This document shows positions 13,501 through 27,300 of a stretch of 64,000 nucleotides of DNA, in pieces. Numbering within the stretch: the first letter of the stretch is position 1; the number at the start of each line of letters is the position of its first letter. The translations under genes were made by a program, and so were the position numbers. Below the pieces are notes generated by a model, which ran no database searches, was not told the origin of the DNA, and was given only the letters and a program-made list of their open reading frames with translations. Origin of the DNA: Allygus modestus (taxonomy: Eukaryota > Arthropoda > Insecta > Hemiptera > Cicadellidae); the NCBI GenBank assembly GCA_963675035.1, contig OY776117.1, positions 9,736,024 to 9,800,023 on the forward strand, written 5' to 3'.

Positions 13501-16500
13501 TCATCATGAACAGGGTGTAACTATCATAGTTAAATTTTAATTATGAATATTTAAGAATAAACCTTACACATACCAACTTGTAGGCCTACTATTTGCATTA
13601 CAACCCTTGTATATATAGTTAAGGCTACGATCACTTATACTAGTCTTATCATACTTATCATATTTCGGAGCTAAACTTAAATTTAAATCAAAGTATTGGT
13701 AATAGTAAATATATCAGTTTACCACCCCAGCATTCTTAAAATATTCTTCTTTTGTGGAAATTTAATTGAATTCTTTCAATTTGGCAGCAGTTTGCAGTAG
13801 AAAATTGTTTTTCAAGAAGGTACACCATTGTAAATTATTCCCTGTCTGATAAATATAACTTAGAGGAGTTAATTTACTTTGAAATAAAAACACTCTTACG
13901 TTATTTTTTTTCGGTTGATTCTTCAAAAATAGACTTAACAAATTCTGAGAGTTTAACCTAAATTCTTAAACTTGTATATTTTCTGTGAACACTGTACAGT
14001 GGAACCTCTATTAACCGTCACCTTTGGGACCGGGACTGTGACGGATAACTGAATAGACGGATAATAGAAACATCATATTATAAACGTGTTCAGTAACTAA
14101 ATTTTAAAATGTTTGACAGAGAAATGAAAATAAGCTGTGTACAGAAGGATAATACTTCCCACTACAGACATTTATGTTGTTTTAAATAATATAATAGCTC
14201 ATACATATGCTCAGACTAAGCCGTACGGCGCAAATCCTGACTCTAATAAATAGCAATATTCTCATAGACGGACGACGGATAACAGAGAGTGACAGTTTAA
14301 AGAGTGACGGTTGATCCAGGTTTTCCTGTACATCTATTTCAAAACCGGTAAGTTAAGAATGAGATTAGTTTTACCTGTACAACATATATGATATAACCTT
14401 AGAACTAATCTGTGCTAGACTTACGCAGCATTCCCGAAACTGTTTAGCGTCAATAGGAGAAGTGAAGTTTAGGCCCCAAGTGTCGTTGGTCATCGGATCC
14501 TTCCAGTAGACAAAACATTCCGAAGCTTGCCCTATTCTAGTGCCTAGACAAACAAATAACAGTGTTAGCTTGGTTAATGTTTGAGCTGGTTATACATTGA
14601 AAGGTGTGCATGGGATGGTAGGTGATGATTTTGTTACGATTCTTGGTGTCAGTTTCACAAGTTTGTTTGGGAGGGTAATAAATTGCCTTGTAAATACTAT
14701 ATCAAATTTTTACTTAAAAGGAAAGAAGCGATACCACTGCGATACGCTGTTAGAGCTTCTTATCTATTTCCATTGTTGTGATTGTTTCCATAAGACAAAA
14801 AAAATCATGGAAGTGAGTGTAAGACACTCATAGCTCTTGCTCTTTATACCTTCAAAAAGCTTAACACGTTCAAAATGCGACAAATACATTTACGTTCTGT
14901 CCAACTTTGTGACCTAAGTCACTGGTGTCTCATTATAACTTTGTCATGCTGTGTTACCAGTACATGATTCATTGGTGACTCATAGATTTCAAAGTTTGAT
15001 GCACCATAGCATAATGGTGGATACAGTCAGAGCACTATGTGTGAGGTTCTCAGCACTTCTAGGACATTCTCCACCAGAATGCAGTATCACACCGCAAATT
15101 GATTGACCAAATGCAGGGGTGATTCACAGTGGCGGATTTAGGGGGGGGCTATAGGGGCTGTAGCCCAGGGCGGCAAGTTTTTAGGGGCGGCAAATTTACA
15201 GAAAATTAATAAGTTGTTTAGAAAATAAATGTTGAAACGGGGAACATTTTGACAAAAACTGATTAAAATGACGGTGTGCCGCCCTTTTAAATGTAAAGGT
15301 ACTTAGACTAAAACTACTGAGACTAATGTATGTAATGGAATGTAACCCTCACACTGCAGTTCCTCAAAGCAGTCATAATTCATTTGTCATTCATCCGTAC
15401 TAGCGACAACACGATTACGCTACAGAGAAAGGGCGGCAAGCCACGAACTACATCAGACACTGCGCCACTATGACTACGTCCTACGTCCAACCATAGATTA
15501 AACATACTCCTTGTGGTATTCTTAATCTATGGTTCAACTCACGGACTTCCAAGTTTACCTATACATTCGCATAGCATTACAATTATTTGTTACACAATAT
15601 CAATAATGACCAAGGTGTAAATGACGGTGCTGTAAATCTAACAACCTATATTTAACCAAATTAACCCGATATATTTTTACTGTTTAGGGTATTCTATATT
15701 ATTATATTATGCCCAATTTTGGACACATAACATAATGTGCCTCAATTTTATCTGTTCGAAAATTAAACTTTGTGTCCTTTGTGATTACAAGCATCTCTAG
15801 TCTAATACTCAATAGGATATACGATGTACATGCAAGTTATATGTATTTTATAGTACTTTTAATTTACCCAGCACTTTATGTAAATGTTTTAATTCCTGAA
15901 AAAAACATTTTACATTGCCAAAACATCTAAATTTAAATTATGAGGGTCTCTAGATTTTACCCTAAAATTACCCTAAAAACTCCATTACCATAAAGTTACC
16001 CTAAGACCAGTAAAATTACCCTAAAAAGAGTAATTACTCTAAAAGTGGCAACACTGGCCGTCTTATACTTACCACCAAAGGCTACCACACATAATCGTTC
16101 ATTCTGGAGGATATTTTTTTAAACAAAACATCTGACCAAAGACAAATAAAGAATACATAACTTGTACAGTTGTACTTGAAAACATAATTTGTAAGGAAAG
16201 TATTTGATTGGTTGTTGCCATGGGAGCATAGTTGACAGAGGGTCAAAATGGTGGTCAGCATGTAGGCTGCAGTGTTTTACACCAGGCGAGACCTCTATAT
16301 ATATTTTTTGGGTGGGACGGTGTCAAAATCTCCCATTTCATTAATTGAAAACCCGTGATAATTGAAGTCTTTAATATCGTGCCGCATTTTAGGCAAATCA
16401 TGATGGTAAACTTAACTTTATAATCTTAAGACATATTTTATACGTAATTTTATTGTTTATCTCAAAGCAAAGTTATGATTTGAGTTAAATTAAAACACCC

Positions 16501-19500
16501 TTTTATTATAGCTTTGGAAATAGTGTTGAAAACAAGCCGCCTTGTACGTCGAATGACACCGTCCCACCAACAAGTTGACACCTCAACAGGACAAAATACC
16601 AAATATGACGGCACGCTTTATGAAGGTTATTTGTCAGAGAGTAGTGAATCCTGTAGTATTATATTTTAATTCATTGGATCTACAACATCATGGAGGTGAA
16701 ACTAGAAGAAGTGTTTGAAAATGTGTAGAGTTTTATGAAGATTAGGCCAACATTAGTGATGGTCAAAACCAGAAATTTCAAATCTCGAAACCGAAACCAA
16801 AACTTAAAAAATCGAATCTCGAAACTCGAAAGTCAAATTCCAAAATCCTATTTACTTGCCTGGTTATGGTTATGAAAAATAAATCCAGTCACTCCAAATA
16901 AACCAGTTAACTTACTGCCATTCTCGAAGCATCCTAGAAAAATATTAGTTTCAGAACGACTAGTGAACCAATTATTTGTAGCTTAATCATAAACTTTGGT
17001 TAGAGTTGTTCTTTCACAAATAAAAAATCAATAATCCACAAAAGGTGAAGGTAGGTGACCGATGACAGTAGGCTTTTGACCTTCACATTATTAATCAACA
17101 CTCGGGCGTGATTTCTGTTAAAAAACAACAATGACACAAAAAATCTCGGCAGTTTTGAGTTTTGATTCTCGAAACTCGCCGATCGAATCTCGAAACCGAA
17201 ACTTTTCCAAAGTTTTGGTGGTTTTGAGATTCGAGTTTTGGTTTTGACACATCACTAGCCAACATCAATTAATTTTATATTTTGATCGTCTAAAACATAT
17301 AAACAATTCTTTGTATAAAAGTATAAATTAAAAAATGACTGAAAAACTGTATCTAAAAGCGCTAATTCAGGATTAAAATAGTCCGAATTTTGAGGCTAAT
17401 GGTCCGAACGCTACATTGTCATCATATCTTATTTATAGGTTATTTATTATTATTTTCAGTAGTCAATGCGTTGGTGTAAAAATTAATGTTTTTATTAAGT
17501 ATAAGAAGGGATTTTTAGGACTTTGTTGAAGGATTTTCTTGTTATTAAAAGTAGCACTAGCACTGCTTTACTGCTTTTAACACCAACATTTGTCTCTAGG
17601 GCTGATTGTCATTGGAGTAGGTTATATTGAATATTAAACTGTGTTAATGTGAATCATGTCAATTATACATTATTTTACTGGATTTTTCAACTAGGAAACA
17701 AAAGAAATTTCTTAAACTTATTCATTCAGTTAATTCGTAACTTCTTTAGATACTACCACAAAATAACCAAACAAGATATATATAACATGTGGGTAAACCT
17801 GGGCGGCGAAAAGGACAAAGATTATATAGCGGGGGGGGGGGAGGGCGGCAAATTTCCTAATAGCCCTTAGGCGGCAATTGCTTAAATCCGCCACTGGTGA
17901 TTCATGCCACATAGGAGGCAAGCCATACAGTACTTTGGTGTTGTTTATACACAACATACCATGTATACAAAAGCTAAACAGGTGAACTGGGAGTATGTTT
18001 ATTAGAGTAAAGCATTGCAAGCATCGGCAGTGGATGGATAAACAATACGGTTTACAATGGAAAATATTTTACTCTGCACAGAAAACACGACTCAAGTGAC
18101 TCATACCTACAATAACGAAAAATATAACTTCTGCATGGTCATAATCACTGACAAATATAACACCAAATTTGGAAAACAAATTATTTCAGAAAGATAATAG
18201 ATTTACAGTTTTCTACCAAAGTATATGGTATTACGATGATAAAGATCACAAGGGTGATGGTAATTTTGTAGGTGTAGGTATGATAATTGCAGTGTTTCAC
18301 ACAGCTATGAATTAAGCCATTCTTAAAAATTTTAAACAATCTTTTTCAACATAAATTGGACATATCTGCATCAGAAATAGTGTTTCTCAAATTAATTTTT
18401 CAGACAACTATGAGTAGATGGTCCACAAGGAGTCAGAAGGAAGTCTTAAATGACAGCCAAGGTCGAGTTGTATATAAAATTAAAGGTCTTTAGTAGCAGA
18501 ACCCACAATGTCACAAATCCAACCTCAAATAGAACACTGAATGGCAGGTGATTGATTTTTACATTTTAAGTGCTATATTAGAAACTTAAAAATGTAATTA
18601 TTCTTGATATAAAGGTATTTTCAAGGTTATTTTTGTGGCAATCGATAATACTACCATAGATTAAACGTGGTATTCTTAATCTATGATACTACCTAACATC
18701 TCTAAAATAAGATATGATCACAAGATATGATCACAAGATATGATCACAAGATATGATCACAAGATATGATCACAAGATATGATCACAAGATATGATATTT
18801 ATATGATCTCCCTGAATATCATACGAGTAAGGCTTTCCTTGATTTTCGTCTGTTAGATGAAGCCTTGCAAATTTCTTATCAACAAATTGACAACAAGTTT
18901 GATAACTATTCATCTTATTTCATTAGATCAAAATCGTTGAAGCTTTTTACTAAATGTCCAAAATATCTTACTTCCTAATAACTTGCCCAGCTTAAGAGGG
19001 GGCTGCAGTTCTTTGCGCCAACCTGCTTCTCAAATTAGACCTATGTTAACCTTCAGAGCCCCGCTCTCCTCAACAGATTATCCTCAACTGACGATTTATG
19101 GCTTAATTTTAAAGAGCAAAAATATCCCAGCGATTTCAATGAGCAGAAATTTGATATCACAATTACTCCACTCATAAATATCGAATATTATAGATTTTTT
19201 GTGATATCGAAATTTTGCTTACTGAAATCGCTAGGTTTATTTGATCTTTTAAATGAGACATAAATCAACAATACCGGTTATTTTGTTGAGGAGGGAGAGG
19301 CTTTGAAAGTTAGCATTGGTGTTGTGGGGAAGCAGTTAGAAACGTTATGGGTGTTTCATGACAGGAGCCCCATTCAAACACCTCTTCAATGCAGGTAGCA
19401 GTTGTAAAACCATTCAGAGAATGTGTAACAGTCAATTGTTGTGCTACTGATAAAACTCAATAGTTACCAGGTTGGACGAGCCGGACGTCCAGTATTTTGT

Positions 19501-22500
19501 CGACCTGGCTGTTGTACGCTGTGATGTGGAAGACGCACTCCGGGGAGTCCTGGATACACGTGATGTTGACTGGCACGAGGTCCTCGGACACCTGCTGCCA
19601 CTTGACCGTCCCCGCGCCACTGGCACTCACGTGGAACACCTCCGCCCATAGCCTGCGACAGGCCGAGTGGTAACTCACACACAACGAGTGGTAACAGACA
19701 CAACGAGTGGCAACGCTTTATTTGCATTTGTGTCCAACCAAACTACACAGCTCATCAAATTCCAGTATTTTAAATTCCATTAAAATCCAGTCTCGCCATA
19801 AAAATCAGTAAGAATCCTCCAGTATTAGCCCCTCAGATAGCTGAAGAGATTCTTTTAAATCCCTAAAACTTCTCACCGTTCTTGCACTCTATGCCTCTAC
19901 GGTCATGCTGCTGCCATGTACACCAGCCAGCTAGAACATCCCAGAAGTAAGGATTTTCACTCTTACCATTCCAGAGGAGTAACAGACTACAATCTTCCTA
20001 TCCACCATACAACACAGTTCAGCAAGAAACCCTCATACACTGGCTGTAAAACTATTGCCCCAGAACATCAAGAATATGATAGTAAACAAATTGAAAAAGA
20101 ACTTAACAGATTTGCTTGCAGAACGAACTATTTACTTAATCATTATTATTGACTCAAGATTATTGTCTATTGTCTGTTTAAAAAATTGTTGTAACCTTGG
20201 ACTCTTATTTAATTTATGGCTGGGAGAGGTTTTTTCAAAAAACTAATAATTCTCCTCCGAACTGCTCACCGAGACCTTTCAAAGTATATGGTTCAAAGGA
20301 GTCAGACTTTTTGCTTGAAACTGGTCCCATATCTCATTCATATTTAAAGACAATATGGCAAGAAATTTCACGTTCCTAGCTAAGCGTTCTGAAATGGTGG
20401 CTATTGATAATTTGAAAAGTTAAAAGTTTCTGAAAACAGCACATTTTTTAAATGTATCAAGAGACAAACATTTTCAAAATGTTATAATGTAAAAGGTTGT
20501 ATTAAGAATTTAAATATAGCGTAATCCATACAGTAGTTGAGTTATTACTTTTTTCACCATACTATAGTGATGGACAGCTCATAAACGAACCGGATCACTG
20601 ATCCGGATCACGGACTGATCTGACCGAACCGTGACCCGTTTCTGAAATGAGCCGGTTCATTCATGTGAAAACTGACCCGAACATTTTAACAGATCTTGTG
20701 ACCCACAAGTTGTGGGTCATATGAGCTGTTTGAAGACTAGCTGTTTCACTGATCAGAGACTGATCAGTGATTGGAATGTTTTTCCAGTAGTAGATAGATG
20801 AAAAATATGAATGGTGCTTTTTTAGATCACCGCAGCTTTTGTGTTTTTGATTGAAACTCACAGACACATCCAATTAAAATAACTAAATTCACCTGCCACA
20901 ACACTAACCTCAAATTACCAAAACAAAAAGACGAACTTGGGAAATGGCGCTAAATGAGTTAGTTAGGCGTCGCTTCACAACTCTGTTTTCAATAGATTAG
21001 ACTGAGTTAAGAAACCAATAATTTTCAATAAGCTAACTTTAATACCTCGCTTAAAAATTAAATCTTGTCATTTTTAATGCTGAACGACTATCTACCAATC
21101 AAAATAACTGAAAAACGAGCTCCTGTGACGCTTGAAATACAAGAATGAACGAATGACCTGGATCGTTGAGCTGAACTGATCTGAAAGAACCGATCACGGC
21201 AAAGAGCCGTTTCGCCCATCACTACCACACTACGCTGTAATCACCTGTTTTCGGTACGTCATTTGAATACTGAAAGTAAAGTTTTTCCGTCCAAGGGCCG
21301 AAAGTCAATTGATCTATTTAGCCAGTGTCGCCAACTTGTTTTCAAGCGTACACGACATTACCTAGGTAATACGTGCGTGCTATTTTGTGTTCTTTGGTTG
21401 AAACACTGGAAAAATAACAACAAAAATCAAAATAATAATTTACCATCGATGTTTTGTTTATTGAATAACTCAAACTCACCAATATATCGGTGAGCACTGA
21501 ACCTCTGAAACCAACAATCCCCGCACAACAATTCCGTAGTAATTGAATATGCAAGAGGATTTATGTTTTCAAATTATCACAGCTGTACTTTCAATTTTTA
21601 TATAATTAGTGACAAGTCAAATGTAATGAGGCTAATCCATAAACTCATAGTTTCGTTTATAGGATGTTAATTTTCAAATAAATATTCACATTTTTATTTT
21701 ATAGAATTTATTTAAGAATGTATTGTGAAAAATAGCGTTCGCACCTCTGCCAAAAGGGTTTTTTCATAGCCCTCAAACGTTATCATTAAGCTCCATACAC
21801 TTTGTACAGGATTTCTGAGTCGATTTATTTAACGTTTTCTAGTTAACCAGAAGAGACCTCGTAAAAACAGCCGTAAGGCCACGTGATCACCAATCCAATC
21901 TGCAGTGTTGCTGGAAACACGATATTTATTTATATCTGTTATTTTATATATTTATTTGTATATTTATACACAATATTTTCTAAATCATTGTAATTAAAAT
22001 TAACATTGTTTAACTGCTTATATTATATGATCAGCTGTTATTTTATGATAGTAATATATTGTTTTGATTTATTTGTATTATTAGATTAATGGATTAAGAA
22101 TTTAAATTTTCTTTCTGCATGTCTAGTGACAATTTAAAAATAGCTGTACCATTATTATAACCTTAAGGTTGGCAACACTTTATAGTATGTTGTTATCGAT
22201 GCATCAGCTGGACGCCCTCCTAAGACATCTTGCTGCGAACATTGCTCTTATGGAAATAATCATACCTGGTCTGAAAGCTCTACGAACCTTGCGATTTTAT
22301 GACCTCGACTTCGTCTCGGTCATAAAACACCATCTCGGGCCATCAACACCACTTTCGGCCCTTGGTGCGAAATAAACTATTTCGTTACACTGTAGTATTT
22401 TCGTATCTGCTGTAAGTACGAAAGTGGTACTTTTACACCCTAGTGCCGTAAAAACAGCTGGTGAATTTTGACCCACTGTTATTAGTTATTCTGACACCGT

Positions 22501-24316
22501 AGCGCTAGTAGCTTGCTGCGTCTACCAATAGCAGTGTTGCATTCAAAATCAGCTGTTCTTATTCATTTAGTTAGCAGTATAAATTGAAATGTGATGTGTA
22601 CATTCGAAATCAGCTGTTCTAGTTGGTTCTTATTAATTTAATTGCTAGATCAATGTAAACACTATTGTTGTCATTATATTGTGAGAAATATTACTTTGAA
22701 AACCTGATACAAATGTTTAAAAAATATGTTTAATTTTTATTATTATGTATATATATGTACAAATATATGTATATATGTATATATATAGTGTGATGAAACA
22801 TATCGTTCATAACTCGTACCTAAAGGGTTTTTCTGGCATTTTATCGAAAATACCACACTAGTAATGAAATGTACTATTTAAATAAAGGCATCCTTTGTTG
22901 TGATTTTGACGACAAATTTGCACATTTTAAATCTGAAAAATTTCAATAATTCAACTATGGGTTGGGTGATTTTAAAAACATTTATATCGCCATTTACATT
23001 ATGAAATGTTGCATCTCTTGATGCCTATTTGGCTTGGAATGTTTTAAATGGCCGCCATTTTGGAACGGTAAAATCTAGAAACTTCAAAATTTGTGCCAAC
23101 TTATCTTTAAACATAATTAAAACATGTGACTAGTTTCAACTTAAAATCTCAAGTGGTTTCTAAAATACAACACACTTATAAGAAATACCCCCGTCGCAGC
23201 AAACCTGCATAATCAGCGAATTTCCAATGCATAATATTTGTCTTAATATCACATAAATCCGCATACTAAGTTTCATAAAAATATATTCACATATAAGCGA
23301 TTTTAATCATTCTCCATAAGAATAACATTGGTAATGAGTACGTAGGTTTGCTGAAATAAGGAACACAAACAATTGGTTTTTATGCAAATATAAATAGAAT
23401 GTAACTAGGCGAAGCCACATACCATTTTTCATCAATATTCAATCATAAATAAGCGCTATGTAACATTTTAGTGATTCTCCATAAGAATAACATGGGGCTG
23501 AGTAAGCAGGTTTGCTGCAACAAGGAAAAAATGGGTTTTTATGCAATTATCAATATAATTTAACCACGTGAAGCTACATACCAAGTTTTATTAATTTATG
23601 TTCATAATTAAGTGACTCAATACATCTGACTTATTCTTCATAAGAATAACATGGGGGCTGAGTACGCAGGTTTGCTGCTAAGGGAATAATCAACAAAAAC
23701 TCAATTTGTTGTGCAAATATCAATATACCAGTACTACATTAAGTTACATAACAAGTTTCATCAACATACATTCATAAATAATCGAGATATAGAATTTTAT
23801 TTATTCTCCATAAGGATAACATTGGACAACATACTGTGTTTAGCACTTTGAATATCTCAGCAACGATTGGGCGTAGAATGAAATTTAAACACCAAAATGA
23901 TTGTTTTGTGGAACTGAACAGATTAGTAAGAGCAAATGTGAAGTTTACATTAAAATAAACTGAGGAAAAGCCAAAAACTGTTTTCCCATAAGATTAACAT
24001 GGGAGATTTTATGAGTACGTTTTTTGGATTTTCTCCGCAACCACTTAACCTAGGTTAATAATTAATAATACCATATTATTTGTTTTTTAAGCTCTATAAC
24101 ATGGTCAAAACCAAAATTAAGTTTTTTAAAAATGTTAGGGTGAAAAATGCAAAAAACTGATTTTTGGACAATTTAAAAACCCCATAAACCCCCCTTCCCA
24201 TGGTCCGATTTTTCTGGTTTTCGAACTTAAAGTCATAAATGTTACTCTCCACATTTGTGCCAAATTTCATCAAAATCGGGCGCTTCTTTCAAAAGTTATC
24301 GCGGTAACGGACACAC

Positions 24317-24347
<31 letters not shown>

Positions 24348-27300
24348 TATAAATTTGAACGAATAGTGTTTTTGGCATTTGGGGACCTCAAAACAAAAAG
24401 TTATCATGGTCTGGGGCTTACTAGTCTTACCATGCTACGGTAATAGCTTCTTCCCTATAGGGTAATTCGCTAAAATACATGGAGACCGACAGACGAAAAA
24501 GGAGACATTTCTAGGACCAATGTTTATAGGAATCTTTTTACTTTCAACTAGTGAAATAAATGTATAAATAATTATTTACAATAATTTTAATTAGTCGTCT
24601 GATTAAATCAGAACTAAGCTTTTCATGTGATAAACTCAAAACAATATTTACGTGTTATGATTAACATTGTAGCTTTGAGGGCCAGTGGGGTAAACCCTTA
24701 AAGTCATAGGACCTTGATTTATGACTTTAAATCTTCCTAGGGTTAATCCGAATAATCATTCCGGTTAACCCAGATGTTTGGCCATCTCTGCATAACTTGC
24801 ATATCTTAAACGTTATTTAAATAGCGTTTTTTTAAGATTTTTATTTTACAAATATACCGGAATTCACTCCAATATATACCATATGAGCATTTATTAAATA
24901 CATTTTGAATTTCTTACCCTTCCATCGAGACGAACCTAAAAGAACTTTTGCACCATTTCAAACTAATTAAAGGTAAAATGAATGACCCTATTTCACTATA
25001 ACAACTCACGTTTTATGTTCCTCGGTCCCACTAAAGCTTCTCACACGTATTTAACCATCCGTTTGAAACGCACTAATGTATTGCATAATTCACCTTTGTT
25101 TTCTACGATGATAAACTCTTAACTTAGTTTCACAATGTGTCGATATGTCAATATGGCAGGTTCAATACATTTAAACTGAAATGCTTGTTGTATCTTGAAT
25201 ATCAGCCGGCTCGGCAGGAGAGAAGTGATTGTTGATCAGCTGTTTGGTTAGTACCAGCTGATCTGATTACGTTTACGCTGAATATACACTTTATTTCAAT
25301 CTGTGTTTATATAATCTAGTCCATTTGATCCTTCATTTAAATTTACTTTACAATAATTATTTTTATTGTTTTACTGTTGATCTTCTAATATGTGTTTCTA
25401 TAAATTTGCAATCTTATTGTGTTACAATAAGATTGCAATTATGTGCATTCTAGTGATTATTTGTTTCAGTAATCTTAAATTAAAAAATTCATTAATAAGG
25501 TAGACCATTATTTTTGTAATGACATGTCATTATTTTTCATGACTGTTTTCATTTATCTTCAGACCGTTCTTCCACAATATAATGTTTAAGAAGGGTCCGC
25601 TTTGTTCCAAGAGGATCCCAATTTATTGCATGTTGTCTTGTGTTTAGAAATGCTTTATTGTGATTGGGTTATAATAACTTTGATAAAGCATGTAGATTGA
25701 ATAAATTAATAAACTACGCAACACTTTATTATGCGTTAAAAGCAGTCCCACACTTCTCGCGAACACGCCCGAACATTCGGCTGAACTCTGAATGTTCGGA
25801 GTATTCGCGAGAATTGTGGGAGCTGCACGAACTTTTGAATACATGCGGAAACATACGGGACGGAATGTTCAGTGAACATTTGGGAGAATGTTCGGCCGAA
25901 TGTTCAGGCCTGTTCGCGAGAAGTATGGGACCAACTTAAGCAGTTTATGAGTCCATCAGGAACAAACATACATTTTTGTATATACTAATAACATAATATA
26001 CAACGAAAACACCCTAACACGATTTATAGTTATATTCGCATCAAAAAGGGTGTATTAACTTCGTCTTATATTTTTGGTTGAGTTCATGATCAAGTACATA
26101 TAAAGGATTTTTCAAATAATATAGTTGTACTTTTTTATGACTCTGCTTAAATTAATTTGAATTTTGAGATTTTCTTTTAACTTATCTAATAATTTGCCAA
26201 TTGCATAGTAAATATATAATTAACTAGCTGCTCCCGCAGGCTTCGCCCCGCAAGTAATTTATAAAAACTACTACAGTTGTGTATGCTGCATTCTGTGGTT
26301 AGCCCGTGGAACTACTACGAATCAAGATCAGCTGTTTGTATTTTCATTAGCTCAAACAAAAATGAATGTCCATAAGAAATACATAGGAACTTTATCGGGA
26401 TCTCTGGCGGATCCCTAAGGTCAGATCAGGATGAAAACCATTTAGTTGTCCTATTTTATGCCTAAAGAATCAGTGTAGAAAATATCAGCTCTCTACCTTC
26501 ATGGGAAGGTGGAGAATTAGTGATGAGTGAGTCAGGCAGCCAGGGCTTTGCCTTGTATAGATATAAGATGTATGGCTAATGCAAAAAATTATGCAATAGA
26601 CGTTTCAATAACCAACATCTAGCTTTTAAACTCTTTTTCATAAAACAAGACACCCTTAAATAAGTTAAACGATAACGGGAGGAACAACAATTTAAAAGTT
26701 TCTTAACATTGTGAATTATTAATGAATTCCACTCACTACGGGGTGCCTTAAGGCGGTCCCACACTTCTCGCGAACACGCCCGGACATTCGGCCGAACTCC
26801 GAATGTTCGGAGTATTCGCGAGAAGTGTGGGATCTGCACGAACTTTTGATTACATGCGGGAACACGGGGGACCGAATTTTCAGTGAACATTCGGGAGAAT
26901 GTTCGGCCGAATGTTCAGGCGTGATCTCGAGAAGTGTGGGACCGCCTTTACATAATTATTGTCTACAATAACGACGGGACATTCCAGTCATCCTGATTAC
27001 GTCTAAATGTCACCGAAATTTGATAAAACGTTGTTAACTAAGCATTCAGTAAATGGGTAAATGTTTTACGGTGCAAAAAATCCAATTGTAAGTTTCAGTT
27101 TTTGTCATTTTTTTCAATTATTTTTATGTTTATTGTGTTGTAATTTCTGTAATTTGATGTTACATTATTTGCTTGAAACAAATGATTTCTTTATTTCATT
27201 TATTCCAGTATGTTTATAAAGAAATAGGCATTTTAATAAAATGTATATGACGGTTTTTTCATAAACATTTTCGTTTTTGCTACGATTGTAGTGTAAAGAT

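Larger units (their letters stand above)
8559..14424 (-). other. sif intron 3
   Basis: 5,866 bp. It holds the E-family MITE at 11475 and the pogo MITE at 13997. The stretch 8560-11470 is AT-rich with nothing recognised except a GC-richer patch at 9200-9360 that I cannot identify. 12020-12800 is GC-richer; it contains a twice-repeated GCCACCAACC...GGATCGCTAGTG motif (about 12660 and 12712) and is probably decayed mobile DNA. 12800-13990 is featureless. Confidence 0.6.
15127..17896. mobile_element. hAT element, 2.77 kb, non-coding, perfect 8-bp TSD
   Basis: The left end CAGTGGCGGATTTAGGGG and right end TTAAATCCGCCACTG are inverted repeats. Subterminal GGGCGGCAA motifs occur at both ends. Both flanks carry GTGATTCA (15119-15126 and 17897-17904), a perfect 8-bp target duplication. 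No transposase frame of useful length remains. The interior has received a mini-palindrome (15491-15533), a MITE fragment (16203-16301) and an hAT MITE (16754-17257). Confidence 0.88.
14544..19467 (-). other. sif intron 2
   Basis: 4,924 bp, mostly an hAT element (15127-17896). It also holds a palindromic mini-element, a 13-bp minisatellite and an E-family MITE. 14560-15110 and 17905-18650 show nothing clear, except that 18420-18530 resembles part of the foldback element at 27605. Confidence 0.7.

Noticed and set aside
22169..22375. 68-residue open frame MATLYSMLLSMHQLD...
   Set aside because: No recognised domain or splice context, and it lies in a patch with internal inverted repeats. I treat it as repeat-derived.
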